DNA from: Ralstonia sp. 25mfcol4.1
GTDB taxonomy: Bacteria > Pseudomonadota > Gammaproteobacteria > Burkholderiales > Burkholderiaceae
Direction: 5' to 3'
NCBI RefSeq assembly: GCF_900104095.1
Contig: NZ_FNJO01000002.1
Span: forward strand, 589,611 to 653,610
Length of the DNA stretch: 64,000 bases
The notes beneath the pieces are model-generated. The model was not told the DNA's origin. It made no database searches and was given only the letters and a program-made list of their open reading frames with translations. Both the position numbers and the translations under genes were made by a program. Shown piece by piece: positions 10,136-21,816 of the stretch (positions are counted from its first letter, which is position 1; each line of letters starts with the position of its first letter).

Positions 10136-12043
10136 TCATGCGTCTTGTACGACCCGATAGCTTACTCCACCCCCCTCGCCTTGCCCATCCCGCGGGCCGC
10201 CGCCGCTTTCGTCGCCCCGGTTCACCGGCACGTAGCGCAGACGCCGGCCATGGAAGGCGGCCACGGTGCTGCGGTGCGCGATGCTGACGATGGCGGCGCC
10301 AGGCAGCTCGTCCACCATCAGCTGATACATCGCGCGCTCGGTTTCCTCGTCCAGCGCGCTGGTGGCTTCGTCCAGGAACAGGTAATCCGGCTTCTGGAGC
10401 AGCGCCCGGGCAAAGGCCAGGCGCTGCTGCTCGCCGGGCGACAGGCGCAGCGACCAGTTGTCGAAAACGTCCAGATGCTTCGTCAGCATGCCCAGCCGCG
10501 CCTTGCGCAGCACGGCCACCAGCGTCTCGCGCGAATGGCTGTTGCCGGCGTCGGGGTACGACAGCGCATCGGCCAGCGTGCCGATCGGCAGGTAGCTGCG
10601 CTGCGGCAGGAACAGCATGCGCCGGTGCGGCACCGTGATACGGCCGCTGCCATAGGGCCAGATGCCGGCCAGCGCGCGGAACAGCACGCTCTTGCCACAG
10701 CCCGACGGCCCGTGCACCAGCCAGCGTTCGCCCGGCGCGATCGACAGCGAGAACGGCGCCACCAGCGGGCGCTGCCCCGGATGGCTGTCGGGATCGACAC
10801 CTTCGTCGTCCACGCCCAGCCCGCCCCGCACCGGCAGCGCCAGGGCCAGGCCGCTGATCGAGATATCGCCCTCCGACGGGCTGGCGGACTGCACCACCTC
10901 GATATCGCCCGGGCCTTCGTGCGTCAGGTCCTGGCGCTCGGCCACGCGCATGGCATCCTGGAAATCGATCAGACGGTTGGCGGCGGCCTTCCAGCCCACC
11001 AGCGTCGAATAGCTGTCGACGAACCACGACAGCGCGCCCTGTACCTGGCCGAACGCGGAGTTGATCTGCATGAGGCCGCCCAGCGTGAGCTTGCCCGAGA
11101 AATAGCGCGGCGCGGCCACCAGCAGCGGGAAGATGATCGCGAACTGGCCGTAACCTGAATTCACGAACGTCAGGCGCCGGGTGTAGCGCATGAGCTGGTT
11201 CCAGTTTGCCCGGATCCGCTCGAAACGGGCGCGCAGGCCCGCCTGCTCGGTCGGCTCGCCGCGATAGAGCGCCACCGGCTCGCTGTTTTCGCGCAGGCGC
11301 ACCAGCATGAAACGGAAGTTCGCCTCGTACTGTTCCTGCTGGAACGACAGCCCGATCAGCGGCCGCCCCACGAAGTGGGCGATCAGCGAGCCCACCACCG
11401 CGTAGCCGATGGCAAACCAGACCATGTAGCCCGGGATCGTCAGGTCCGTGCCGCCCAGTGCCAGCGTGATCGGGCCCGACACCACCCAGAGGATGCCGAT
11501 GAACGACACCAGCGTCACCGCCGAATTGAGCAGCCCCATCGACAGCGTCAGCGCCCCGTCGGTGAACTGGCGCAGGTCGTCGGCCAGCCGCTGGTCGGGG
11601 TTGTCGGTCGAATGGGTCTGCTCGATGCGGTAGTAAGCCTGGTGCCCGAGCCAACGCTGCATGAAGGTGCCCGTCATCCAGGTGCGCCAGCGCATCTGCA
11701 GCATCATCTGGTAGTACTGGCGCGAGATCGCCAGCACGATGAAGCAGGCCGCGATCCACGAAAAACGCAGCAGCAGCGCCTTGAACGAGACGAAGTCGCG
11801 CTGCTCGATGGCGTTGTAGAACACGCGGTTCCACTCGTTGAGCAGCACGTTGATGTAGACGATGCCGAGGTTCAGCGCCACGACGAGCGTCAGCAGCCCC
11901 AGGCCGGCCTTGCGGTCTTCCGAGCCCCAGTACGGCTTGATCAGCGCCCAGGTGGCGGCCAGGCGCAGCCGGCTCTGGTTCTTGAGGGCCTCGGCGGGTA
12001 CGGCAGGACCGGGCACGATAACGGACGACGGTGTGGATGACAT
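10136..12043 (-). CDS. ABC transporter, fused permease/ATPase (SbmA/YddA type)
   Basis: A 635-residue half-transporter of the SbmA/BacA-like (ABCD/YddA) group. The N-terminal membrane domain (about 30-330) contains the family stretch NVLLNEWNRVFYNAIEQRDF. The C-terminal ATPase has Walker A GPSGCGKS, signature LSPGEQQRLAFARAL and Walker B YLFLDEATSALDE. A linker between the domains is Gly/Asp-rich. The start at 12043 (MSSTPSS) is the first ATG giving a normal N-terminus. Relatives handle peptides, long-chain acyl-CoA or cobalamin; the substrate here is unknown. It stands apart from the DUF971 gene (57 bases) and the HIT gene upstream. Confidence 0.88.
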   Translation of the reverse strand: MSSTPSSVIVPGPAVPAEALKNQSRLRLAATWALIKPYWGSEDRKAGLGLLTLVVALNLGIVYINVLLNEWNRVFYNAIEQRDFVSFKALLLRFSWIAACFIVLAISRQYYQMMLQMRWRTWMTGTFMQRWLGHQAYYRIEQTHSTDNPDQRLADDLRQFTDGALTLSMGLLNSAVTLVSFIGILWVVSGPITLALGGTDLTIPGYMVWFAIGYAVVGSLIAHFVGRPLIGLSFQQEQYEANFRFMLVRLRENSEPVALYRGEPTEQAGLRARFERIRANWNQLMRYTRRLTFVNSGYGQFAIIFPLLVAAPRYFSGKLTLGGLMQINSAFGQVQGALSWFVDSYSTLVGWKAAANRLIDFQDAMRVAERQDLTHEGPGDIEVVQSASPSEGDISISGLALALPVRGGLGVDDEGVDPDSHPGQRPLVAPFSLSIAPGERWLVHGPSGCGKSVLFRALAGIWPYGSGRITVPHRRMLFLPQRSYLPIGTLADALSYPDAGNSHSRETLVAVLRKARLGMLTKHLDVFDNWSLRLSPGEQQRLAFARALLQKPDYLFLDEATSALDEETERAMYQLMVDELPGAAIVSIAHRSTVAAFHGRRLRYVPVNRGDESGGGPRDGQGEGGGVSYRVVQDA

Positions 12044-12223
12044 GGCGCCAGCGGTTGGCCCACCGCGCAAGGCCGGCGGGCATGTTGTTGTTCGACCGGA
12101 GTCAGACGCACCGCCCGGCGGGCGGGTTCCGTACCAGACTGCTACGGCACTTTACAAGGGGACGGGAAGAATTGCAGCGGAGCCGGTCAATAACGGTCGG
12201 CAGTCGCCGGCAGCAGGCCGCGG

Positions 12224-12250
12224 CCGGTTGCCGGCCGGTGGCCCAACCGG
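12224..12250. other. Strong GC hairpin between HIT and ABC genes
   Basis: CCGGTTG and CAACCGG form a 7-bp stem around a 13-base GC-rich loop, just downstream of the HIT gene stop. No T-run follows on either strand, so a terminator role is uncertain. Confidence 0.3.
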
Positions 12251-12252
12251 CG

Positions 12253-12687
12253 TCAGTCCGGATCGGTCAGCATCGAAAGTGCCGTGCGCAGCGCCGGCAG
12301 TCGGCTGCCCAGTTCGGCAATGCGCGCCGCATCGGCGGCCCGTTGGGGCGCCGCCCAGACGGCTTCCGGGAAATGGGTGTCCCAGCGGTAGCGCGGGATG
12401 ATGTGCCAGTGCAGGTGCGGCACCATGTTGCCGAACGCGGCCAGGTTGACCTTGTCCGGCGTCATGACTTCGCGCACCACGCGCTCGACGCGCGCCACCA
12501 GCCGCATCAGCCACGCCTGGTCGGCATCGTCCAGGTCGGTCAGCTCGGCGGCATGGTCGTTCCAGACCACGCGGCAGAATCCCGGGAAGCGGCCGTGCTC
12601 GACCAGGATCACGCGCGCGCGGTCGCCCATCCAGGCCAGCTCGCCGCCGTCGGCTTCGCAGAGCGGGCAGTTCGGAACCCGGCTCAT
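12253..12687 (-). CDS. HIT family protein
   Basis: A 144-residue histidine-triad nucleotide-binding protein, expected to hydrolyse or transfer nucleotidyl groups. The triad is H91-L-H-W-H95 within HLHWHIIPR. An N-terminal C7xxC10 pair with downstream histidines is typical of zinc-binding HIT proteins. The stop of the upstream 1333-aa oxidoreductase gene is only 10 bases away from this start, so both are probably co-transcribed. The physiological substrate is unknown. Confidence 0.92.
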   Translation of the reverse strand: MSRVPNCPLCEADGGELAWMGDRARVILVEHGRFPGFCRVVWNDHAAELTDLDDADQAWLMRLVARVERVVREVMTPDKVNLAAFGNMVPHLHWHIIPRYRWDTHFPEAVWAAPQRAADAARIAELGSRLPALRTALSMLTDPD

Positions 12688-12696
12688 GGCAATGGC

Positions 12697-15600
12697 TTAC
12701 ACCAGCACGCGCTCGATGCCGCCGGCGTTGGCGCGGGCCACGTACTCGGGCATCCAGTTCTCGCCCAGCAGGTGCTTGGCCATTTCCACGACGATGTAAT
12801 CGGCCGTGACCGACGCATCCTCGTTGTAACGCGACAGGCCCTGCAGGCAGGACGGGCAGCTGGTCAGGATCTTGACGTCGCCGTTGAAGTCGTCGGTGCG
12901 CAGCTTGTCCGCACCCTTGCGCATCTCCTCTTCCTTGCGGAAACGGATCTGCGTCGACACATCCGGACGCGTCACGGCCAGCGTGCCCGATTCCCCGCAG
13001 CAACGCTCGTTTTTCTCGATCTTGCCGCCGCCCTGGTTGCCGCCCATCAGGTCGTTCACCAGCCTGGTCGGGTCCATCGTCTTGATCGGGGTGTGGCAGG
13101 GGTCGTGGTACATGTAGCGCGTACCGGTCACGCCTTCCAGTTTCACGCCCCTTTCGAGCAGGTACTCGTGGATGTCGATGATGCGGCAGCCCGGGAAGAT
13201 CTTGTCGAACTCGTACCCGGCCAGCTGGTCGTAGCACGTGCCGCAGCTGACCACCACGGTCTTGATATCGAGGTAGTTCAGCGTATTGGCCACGCGGTGG
13301 AACAGCACGCGGTTGTCGCTGACCATCTTTTCGGCCTTGTCATACTGGCCGGCGCCGCGCTGCGGATAGCCGCAGCACAGGTAGCCCGGCGGCAGCACGG
13401 TCTGCACGCCCACGTGCCAGAGCATGGCCTGCGTGGCCAGCCCCACCTGCGAGAACAGGCGCTCCGACCCGCAGCCCGGGAAGTAGAACACGGCTTCGGT
13501 CTCGGCCGTGGTCGTCTTCGGGTTGCGGATGATCGGCACGATCTCGTTGTCTTCGATATCGAGCAGCGCGCGCGCCGTCTTCTTGGGCAGGTTCCCCGGC
13601 ATCTTCTTGTTGATGAAGTGGATCACCTGCTCCTGCACCGGCGGCTTGCCAACCGTGGCGGGCGGATGCTGGGTCTGCTTCTTCGCGAACTTCTTGAGCA
13701 CCTCGTTGCCCAGGCGCTGCGCCTTGTAGCCCCAGCCGATCATGGCCGCGCGGGTCATGTTGATCGTCTGCGGATTGGTCGCGTTCAGGAAGAACATCGA
13801 CGCGGCGGTGCCCGGGTTGAACTTCTTCTGGCCCATCTTGCGCAGCAGGTTGCGCATGTTCATCGACACGTCGCCGAAGTCGATCTTGACCGGGCACGGC
13901 GTCACGCACTTGTGGCAGACCGTGCAGTGGTCGGCCACGTCCGAGAACTCGTCCCAGTGCTTGATCGACACGCCGCGGCGCGTCTGCTCCTCATACAGGA
14001 ACGCCTCGACCAGCAGCGACGTGGCCAGGATCTTGTTGCGCGGGCTGTACAGCAGGTTGGCGCGCGGCACGTGCGTGGCGCACACGGGCTTGCACTTGCC
14101 GCAGCGCAGGCAGTCCTTGACGCTGTCGGCAATGGCGCCGATGTCGCTCTGCTGCATGATGATGGACTCGTGCCCCATCAGGCCGAACGACGGCGTGTAC
14201 GCATTGCGCAGGTCGGCGCCCGGCAGCAGCTTGCCCTTGTTGAAGCGGCCCTGCGGGTCCACGCGCTGCTTGTACTCCCGGAATTCGCCGATCTCGTCTT
14301 CGGTCAGGAATTCGAGCTTGGTGATGCCGATGCCGTGCTCGCCCGAAATCACGCCGTCCAGCGAACGCGCCAGGTCCATGATGCGGGCCACCGCGCGGTG
14401 CGCGTCCTGCAGCATGTCGTAGTCGTCCGAGTTGACGGGCAGGTTCGTGTGGACGTTGCCGTCACCGGCGTGCATGTGCAGCGCCACGAACACGCGGCCG
14501 CGCAGCACCTGCTTGTGGATCTTCTGCGCCTCGTCCAGGATCGGCTTGAATTCGCCACCGTTGAAGATCTTGCGCAGTTCCGCGCGGATCTCGTTCTTCC
14601 AGCTCACGCGGATCGTACGGTCCTGCATCAGGTGGAACACCGTGGCGTCCGGCTGGCTCTGCAGGCGTTGCTCGAAGGCCGGACCCAGCAGGCCCAGGCC
14701 ATGGCCGATCAGCGATGCGCGGGCGGTCTGCAGCGGCGTATCGAGGTGGTCCTGCAGATAGCGCCAGCGCGCGCGGATCTCGCGCAGCAGCGTCAGCGCA
14801 TGCTGCACGCGGTCTTCCAGCAGTTCGGCGCTCGGAATCTCGTTGGCGTCGTCGCTGCGGCCCAGCGGCAGGTTGCCGCGCGCGAAGAATGCTTCCAGCT
14901 CGTCCAGCAGCTTGAGCTTGTTCTTGGTCGACAGTTCGATGTTGATGCGCTCGATGCCGTCCGTGTACTCGCCCATGCGGGGCAGCGGAATCACCACGTC
15001 CTCGTTGATCTTGAAGGCGTTGGTGTGGCGCGCGATGGCGGCGGTACGCGAGCGGTCGAGCCAGAACTTCTTGCGGGCCTCGGGGCTCACGGCGATGAAG
15101 CCTTCGCCGCTCTTGCCGTTGGCCATGCGGATTACTTCCGAGGTGGCGCGCGCCACGGCGTCTTCGTCGTCGCCGACGATATCGCCGATCAGCACCATCT
15201 TCGGGAAGGCATTGCGCTTGCTCTTGGTCGCGTAGCCGACCGCGCGCAGATAGCGTTCATCCAGATGCTCCAGCCCCGCCAGGATGGCGCCGCCCTCGCG
15301 TCTGGATTCGGCATCGAGGAAATCCTTGATCTCGACGATGCTGGGAATGGCGTCGCGCGGCTGGCCGAAGAACTCCAGGCAGACCGTGCGGATGTGCTTC
15401 GGCATGCGATGCAGGATCCAGCGCGCGCTGGTGATTATGCCGTCGCAGCCTTCCTTCTGCACGCCGGGCAGGCCGGCCAGGAACTTGTCGGTAACGTCCT
15501 TGCCCAGGCCTTCCTTGCGGAACTTGCGGCCTTCGATGGCCAGCGTCTCGGTGCGCAGCACCTTCTCGCCCGGCTTGCGGTTGCCGTCCGACCACTTCAG

Positions 15601-16698
15601 CTCGAACGTGGCCACCGGCACGTCATGGATCTTGCCCAGGTTGTGGTCCATGCGGGTGATCTCGAGCCAGTTGCCCTCGGGATCGACCATGCGCCACCAC
15701 GCCAGGTTGTCCAGCGCCGTACCCCACAGCACGGCCTTCTTGCCGCCCGCATTCATCGCCACGTTGCCGCCGATGCACGATGCATCGATCGACGTCGGGT
15801 CCACGGCGAACACCAGGCCAGCGCGGTCGGCGGCATCGGCGACGCGGCGCGTCACCACGCCGGCGCCCGAGAAGATCGTCGCCACCTTGTGCGACACGTT
15901 GGGCAGGTCGGACATCTCCACCGCGTCCAGCTGCTCCAGCTTTTCGGTGTTGATGACGGCCGAGAACGGCGTCAGCGGCACGGCGCCGCCGGTGTAGCCG
16001 GTGCCACCCCCGCGCGGAATGATGGTCAGGCCCAGCTCGAAGCAGCCCTTGACCAGCCCCGCGATTTCTTCCTCGGTGTCCGGCGTCAGCACCACGAACG
16101 GGTATTCCACGCGCCAGTCGGTGGCGTCGGTCACGTGCGACACGCGCGACAGGCCGTCGAACTTGATGTTGTCCTTCTGGGTCACCTTGCCCAGCACACG
16201 CTGGGTGCGCTTGCGCAGCGCGTAGGCATTGGCAAATTCCTGCTGGAACGACTCGATCGCCTGCTTGGCGAACGCGACCAGCTGCTCCACGCGGTGCGAA
16301 CGGTCTTCGGCGGCTGGCTCGGCGTGCTCGGCACGGTCGGCGGCGCGGCGCTTCTCGATTTCGTTCAGGCGGTGGTGCAGCGCGCTGACCAGCATCTGGC
16401 GGCGCTTGGGATTTTCCAGCAGGTCGTCCTGCAGGTAGGGATTGCGGCGGACCACCCAGATATCGCCCAGCACCTCGTAAAGCATGCGGGCCGACCGGCC
16501 GGTACGGCGTTCGCCGCGCAGTTCGTCGAGGATGCGCCAGGCTTCTTCGCCCAGCAGACGGATGACAATCTCGCGATCCGAAAACGACGTGTAGTTATAG
16601 GGGATCTCACGCAGGCGCGGCGGGGCGTCCTGCGTGGCGAGCTTGGCATCGAGCACGAGTGGGGCGTTCATGGGCGGGACCGCTTCGAAGCTGCGCAC
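12697..16698 (-). CDS. FAD-linked oxidase / 4Fe-4S oxidoreductase fusion (DUF3683)
   Basis: A 1333-residue fusion. The N-terminal third carries a DUF3683-type region. A VAO/PCMH FAD-binding domain follows, with the PP-loop [17 protein letters not shown]. The FAD-oxidase C-terminal domain includes [14 protein letters not shown]. Next comes a ferredoxin-like pair of 4Fe-4S motifs ([11 protein letters not shown] and [12 protein letters not shown]), then two cysteine-rich CCG domains ([10 protein letters not shown] and [10 protein letters not shown]). This is the architecture of membrane-linked 2-hydroxyacid dehydrogenases (D-lactate, glycolate or D-2-hydroxyglutarate; compare GlcD+GlcF or YdiJ). 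The exact substrate is not readable from sequence. It is the first gene of a probable operon with the HIT gene. Confidence 0.9.
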   Translation of the reverse strand: MRSFEAVPPMNAPLVLDAKLATQDAPPRLREIPYNYTSFSDREIVIRLLGEEAWRILDELRGERRTGRSARMLYEVLGDIWVVRRNPYLQDDLLENPKRRQMLVSALHHRLNEIEKRRAADRAEHAEPAAEDRSHRVEQLVAFAKQAIESFQQEFANAYALRKRTQRVLGKVTQKDNIKFDGLSRVSHVTDATDWRVEYPFVVLTPDTEEEIAGLVKGCFELGLTIIPRGGGTGYTGGAVPLTPFSAVINTEKLEQLDAVEMSDLPNVSHKVATIFSGAGVVTRRVADAADRAGLVFAVDPTSIDASCIGGNVAMNAGGKKAVLWGTALDNLAWWRMVDPEGNWLEITRMDHNLGKIHDVPVATFELKWSDGNRKPGEKVLRTETLAIEGRKFRKEGLGKDVTDKFLAGLPGVQKEGCDGIITSARWILHRMPKHIRTVCLEFFGQPRDAIPSIVEIKDFLDAESRREGGAILAGLEHLDERYLRAVGYATKSKRNAFPKMVLIGDIVGDDEDAVARATSEVIRMANGKSGEGFIAVSPEARKKFWLDRSRTAAIARHTNAFKINEDVVIPLPRMGEYTDGIERINIELSTKNKLKLLDELEAFFARGNLPLGRSDDANEIPSAELLEDRVQHALTLLREIRARWRYLQDHLDTPLQTARASLIGHGLGLLGPAFEQRLQSQPDATVFHLMQDRTIRVSWKNEIRAELRKIFNGGEFKPILDEAQKIHKQVLRGRVFVALHMHAGDGNVHTNLPVNSDDYDMLQDAHRAVARIMDLARSLDGVISGEHGIGITKLEFLTEDEIGEFREYKQRVDPQGRFNKGKLLPGADLRNAYTPSFGLMGHESIIMQQSDIGAIADSVKDCLRCGKCKPVCATHVPRANLLYSPRNKILATSLLVEAFLYEEQTRRGVSIKHWDEFSDVADHCTVCHKCVTPCPVKIDFGDVSMNMRNLLRKMGQKKFNPGTAASMFFLNATNPQTINMTRAAMIGWGYKAQRLGNEVLKKFAKKQTQHPPATVGKPPVQEQVIHFINKKMPGNLPKKTARALLDIEDNEIVPIIRNPKTTTAETEAVFYFPGCGSERLFSQVGLATQAMLWHVGVQTVLPPGYLCCGYPQRGAGQYDKAEKMVSDNRVLFHRVANTLNYLDIKTVVVSCGTCYDQLAGYEFDKIFPGCRIIDIHEYLLERGVKLEGVTGTRYMYHDPCHTPIKTMDPTRLVNDLMGGNQGGGKIEKNERCCGESGTLAVTRPDVSTQIRFRKEEEMRKGADKLRTDDFNGDVKILTSCPSCLQGLSRYNEDASVTADYIVVEMAKHLLGENWMPEYVARANAGGIERVLV

Positions 16699-16871
16699 GG
16701 GGACGGTGCGCGATTTTCGTCATTAAAGGGCGATTGTACTGCAACGCCCAGTTTCGCCGCACCGCAGCAAGCCCGTTTTGGGGGAATAACCCCTGAAAAT
16801 GTCCGGGATCGGCATGGATTGCATGCAATTTCGCGCATTTCAGGCATTTCCGGGCGCCTGCCCTCCCACGC

Positions 16872-17450
16872 CTAGAACCACTGCCGGATTGCCGCGCCCA
16901 CGCCATGCCAGAACGAATCGGGAATCCAGAGCAGACTGGCTGTCATGGCCAGGTAGCGCAGAAACTTGCCGATTGCCATATAGAACAGGCTGCGCCAGAA
17001 CGGCATGCGCAGCCAACCCGCCAAAGTGCACAATGGATCACCAATACCAGGCAGCCACGAAAACAGCATGGTCGGGGGCCCGTACCGGCGCATCCAGCGA
17101 AAATATCTGGCGTCCAGCCCCGGCTTGTGCCGCTTGCGAGGGTGTTTGCGATGTTCGGCATGTTCGCGCTCATGCTCGTGGTGCTGGCGCCGCTGGCGGT
17201 AACGCACCACCGCCAGCTTGGCGGCGTAGCCCAGCCACCAGTCGATGGCACCCCCCAGCGTGTTGCCGGCCGTGGCCACCAGGATCGCCGGCCAGAACAT
17301 GTCCGGATTGAGCTTCACGTAGCCGAACACGGCGGGCTCCGACCCCAGCGGCAGCAGCGTGGCCGACACCAGGCTGACCACGAAAATGGCCGGCAGCCCG
17401 ACCTTGGGCAGGGCTACGGTCTCGAACAGCCAGTCGATGAAGGCTTCCAT
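16872..17450 (-). CDS. YqaA/DedA-type membrane protein with His-rich loop
   Basis: A 192-residue SNARE-associated (VTT/DedA) domain membrane protein, related to YqaA. Typical motifs are LPLGSEPAVFGYVKL near the N-terminus and FSWLPGIGDPLCTLAGWLRM in the C-terminal re-entrant region. Hydrophobic segments lie at about 18-40, 50-70, 150-170 and 175-185. Between the two halves, at about residues 85-110, sits an unusually charged insert (RQRRQHHEHEREHAEHRK) rich in His, Arg and Glu. DedA-family proteins affect membrane potential and lipid scrambling; this subfamily's role is unknown. It is transcribed divergently from the Cox-like operon. Confidence 0.85.
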   Translation of the reverse strand: MEAFIDWLFETVALPKVGLPAIFVVSLVSATLLPLGSEPAVFGYVKLNPDMFWPAILVATAGNTLGGAIDWWLGYAAKLAVVRYRQRRQHHEHEREHAEHRKHPRKRHKPGLDARYFRWMRRYGPPTMLFSWLPGIGDPLCTLAGWLRMPFWRSLFYMAIGKFLRYLAMTASLLWIPDSFWHGVGAAIRQWF

Positions 17451-17707
17451 GCGCGGGGACGTTGGACAGGCCGCTCAGGGCAGGGGAACCCGCATGGCAG
17501 CACCGATGGTTTTGTGATTTACTTTTAGAGCCTGTGGCGGCGGATCGTTCATTCCGCCGCAAGACCGGGCAAACCCGGCAGCACCAATATCACGAAATAG
17601 CCGTCTCAACCAAGCGGCAGTACCGCGTCGTGGCCCGTCCCGCGCAGTCTTTCATTCGGGGATCGGCGGAGCTGGCCATGCGCGCACCACCCCACATGGA
17701 GACAAGC
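17451..17707. other. Divergent intergenic region before the Cox-like operon
   Basis: This 257-base gap between the YqaA-type gene (minus) and coxS-like gene (plus) must hold both promoters. I see AT-richer patches around 17510-17530 and 17585-17600 but no confident -35/-10 pair or palindrome. The only clear signal is the GGAGAC Shine-Dalgarno ending just before the start at 17708. Confidence 0.4.
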
Positions 17708-18202
17708 ATGGCGATTCCGATCCGCCTGACGGTCAACGGCAAGCCCGTTGACGCGCAGGTCGAACCCAACACCCTTCTGGTCCAGTTCCTGCGCGAGCAG
17801 CTTCGCCTGACCGGCACCCACGTGGGCTGCGACACCGCCCAGTGCGGGGCCTGCACCGTCCATCTGGACGGCCGTGCCGTGAAGTCCTGCAACCTGCTGG
17901 CAGTCCAGGCGGACGGGGCCAGCGTGACCACCATCGAAGGCCTGGCGGCCAACGGCGAGATGCACCCCATGCAGCAGGCGTTCCGCGAATGCCACGGCCT
18001 GCAATGCGGCTTCTGCACGCCCGGCATGGTGATGGCGGCCACGTCGCTGCTGCAGCAGCAGCCGCATGCCGATGCCCAGGCCATCCGCGAGCAGCTCGAA
18101 GGCAATCTGTGCCGCTGCACCGGCTACCACAACATCGTGCGTGCGGTGCAGCAGGGGCAGGCCGCCATGCAGGGCGACCGCGCCACGGTCAGCGCCGAAT
18201 AA
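17708..18202 (+). CDS. coxS: CoxS-like 2Fe-2S subunit of a molybdenum hydroxylase
   Basis: Small iron-sulfur subunit of a xanthine-oxidase-family enzyme, passing electrons from the molybdenum site to FAD. It is 164 residues. The plant-type 2Fe-2S cluster cysteines are C41, C46, C49 and C61; the second, all-helical cluster uses C100, C103, C135 and C137. All eight are present. GGAGAC lies 8 bases before the ATG at 17708, which is why I prefer it to the ATG at 17696. It starts the operon S-L-M-moxR-VWA-CoxG-XdhC-MobA. The symbol follows the form II cox naming; CO as substrate is not implied. Confidence 0.93.
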   Translation: MAIPIRLTVNGKPVDAQVEPNTLLVQFLREQLRLTGTHVGCDTAQCGACTVHLDGRAVKSCNLLAVQADGASVTTIEGLAANGEMHPMQQAFRECHGLQCGFCTPGMVMAATSLLQQQPHADAQAIREQLEGNLCRCTGYHNIVRAVQQGQAAMQGDRATVSAE

Positions 18203-18214
18203 GGGAGGCCCGTC

Positions 18215-20599
<2,385 letters not shown>

Positions 20600-20613
20600 C
20601 GGAGGAGACGACC

Positions 20614-21414
20614 ATGTACGCATTCCAGTATGAACGCGCCACGGACGCCGGCGCCGCAGTGGCCAAGCTCAAGGCCGATGGCGAGGCCAAGTTCCTGGCC
20701 GGCGGGCAAAGCCTGCTGGCCGCGATGAAGTTGCGCCTGGCCGCCCCATCGACGCTGGTCGACATCTCGCGCATTCCGGGCATCGCGGACATCACGGTGC
20801 AAGGCGACGAACTGGTGATCGGCGCCGCCGCGCGCCACGCCGACGTGGCCGCCAACGCCGAGGTCATGCGGCGCATTCCGGCGCTGGCCGCGCTGGCATT
20901 CGGCATCGGCGACCGCCAGGTGCGCGCGATGGGCACGATTGGCGGGTCGCTGGCCAACGACGATCCCGCCGCAGACTACCCGGCGGCAGTGCTCGGCCTG
21001 AACGCCACCGTCGTCACCGACCGTCGCAGCATTGCCGCCGATGACTTCTTCAAGGGCCTCTATGAGACTGCGCTGGCGCCTGACGAGCTGATCACGGCCG
21101 TACGGTTCCCCGTGCCCGACCGCGCTGCCTACATCAAGTTCCGCAACCCGGCGTCGCGCTTCGCGCTGGTGGGCGTGATGGTGGCGCGCACCGGCCAGGC
21201 CGTACGCGTGGCCGTGACAGGCGCGGCCGACAGCGTGTTCCGCGCGCCGGCGCTCGAACAGGCGCTGACCGCCAGTTTCACCGTGGCGGCGGCACGCGCG
21301 GTGAAGGTCGATCCATCCGGCCTCAACCGCGACCTGCATGCCTCGCCCGAGTACCGCGCGCACCTGATTCCGGTGCTGACGGCCAGGGCCGTGGAACAGG
21401 CGCTGAAGGGATAG
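20614..21414 (+). CDS. coxM: CoxM-like FAD-binding subunit
   Basis: Medium FAD-binding subunit (266 residues) of the molybdenum hydroxylase, relaying electrons from the 2Fe-2S clusters to the quinone pool or another acceptor. The FAD-binding loops are visible as FLAGGQSLLAAMKLRLAAP (about 28-46) and GTIGGSLANDDPAADYPAA (about 109-127). A strong GGAGGAG Shine-Dalgarno precedes the ATG at 20614. The subunit order S-L-M is one of the common form II orders. A 400-base repeat-containing gap follows before moxR. Confidence 0.94.
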   Translation: MYAFQYERATDAGAAVAKLKADGEAKFLAGGQSLLAAMKLRLAAPSTLVDISRIPGIADITVQGDELVIGAAARHADVAANAEVMRRIPALAALAFGIGDRQVRAMGTIGGSLANDDPAADYPAAVLGLNATVVTDRRSIAADDFFKGLYETALAPDELITAVRFPVPDRAAYIKFRNPASRFALVGVMVARTGQAVRVAVTGAADSVFRAPALEQALTASFTVAAARAVKVDPSGLNRDLHASPEYRAHLIPVLTARAVEQALKG

Positions 21415-21432
21415 TGTCGCCTGCGGCTCACC

Positions 21433-21640
21433 CGCCCCTCTGGTTTGCTTCCCGCTCCCGCAAAGCGGGAGCGGGCCGGGGGAGAGGGCACGGCATGTCA
21501 AACGCCACCATGCTGGACCACACCGACGGCTTCGCCCGCCCCTTTGGTTGGCTACCCTCTCCCGCAGGCGGGAGAGGGGCCGGGGGAGAGGGCACGGCAT
21601 ATCAGGCACCACCATGCCGGATCACACCGACGGCTTCGCT
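21433..21640. repeat. Two tandem 104-bp units containing GC-rich palindromes
   Basis: Unit 1 (21433-21536) and unit 2 (21537-21640) are the same length and closely similar throughout. Each holds a palindrome (CTCCCGC...GCGGGAG), then GGCCGGGGGAGAGGGCACGGCAT, then a shared tail ending CACACCGACGGCTTCGC. The palindromes resemble REP-like elements seen again near 26200 and 49300. This fills most of the gap between the CoxM and MoxR genes; no gene is visible in it. Confidence 0.85.
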
Positions 21641-21654
21641 GGATGTGGCCGCTT

Positions 21655-21690
21655 GCTGTACCACCCCTCTCCTCCCCCATGAGGGGAGAG
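21655..21690. repeat. Additional GC-rich palindrome of the same family
   Basis: CCCCTCTCC and GGGGAGAGGG arms flank a short CCCCCATGA centre. It belongs to the same palindrome family as the neighbouring tandem units but lacks their tail. Confidence 0.6.
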
Positions 21691-21758
21691 GGAGCCAGGA
21701 CACCAGTGTCTGCGTCCACCTGGGCGTGGCTCGCGGCAGTGGCCGTTAAACAACCATC

Positions 21759-21797
21759 GGCTTCGTTGAATTGGCTTCGTTGAATTGGCTTCGTTAA
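21759..21797. repeat. 14-bp tandem repeat, 2.8 copies
   Basis: GGCTTCGTTGAATT occurs at 21759-21772 and 21773-21786, then GGCTTCGTTAA at 21787-21797. It ends 20 bases before the moxR start. It shares GGCTTCG with the tail of the 104-bp units. Confidence 0.9.
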
Positions 21798-21816
21798 CCT
21801 GCCTGCTGCCGTGACA

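Noticed and set aside
12031..16875. 1614-aa plus-strand open frame opposite the FAD/Fe-S oxidoreductase
   Set aside because: It is antisense to a gene with clear cofactor motifs, is low-complexity His/Gln/Arg/Val-rich with no fold signatures, and results from GC-biased codon use.
21759..21797. Short tandem repeats as a possible CRISPR array
   Set aside because: Units are 14 bases with no spacers and no cas genes anywhere in the window.
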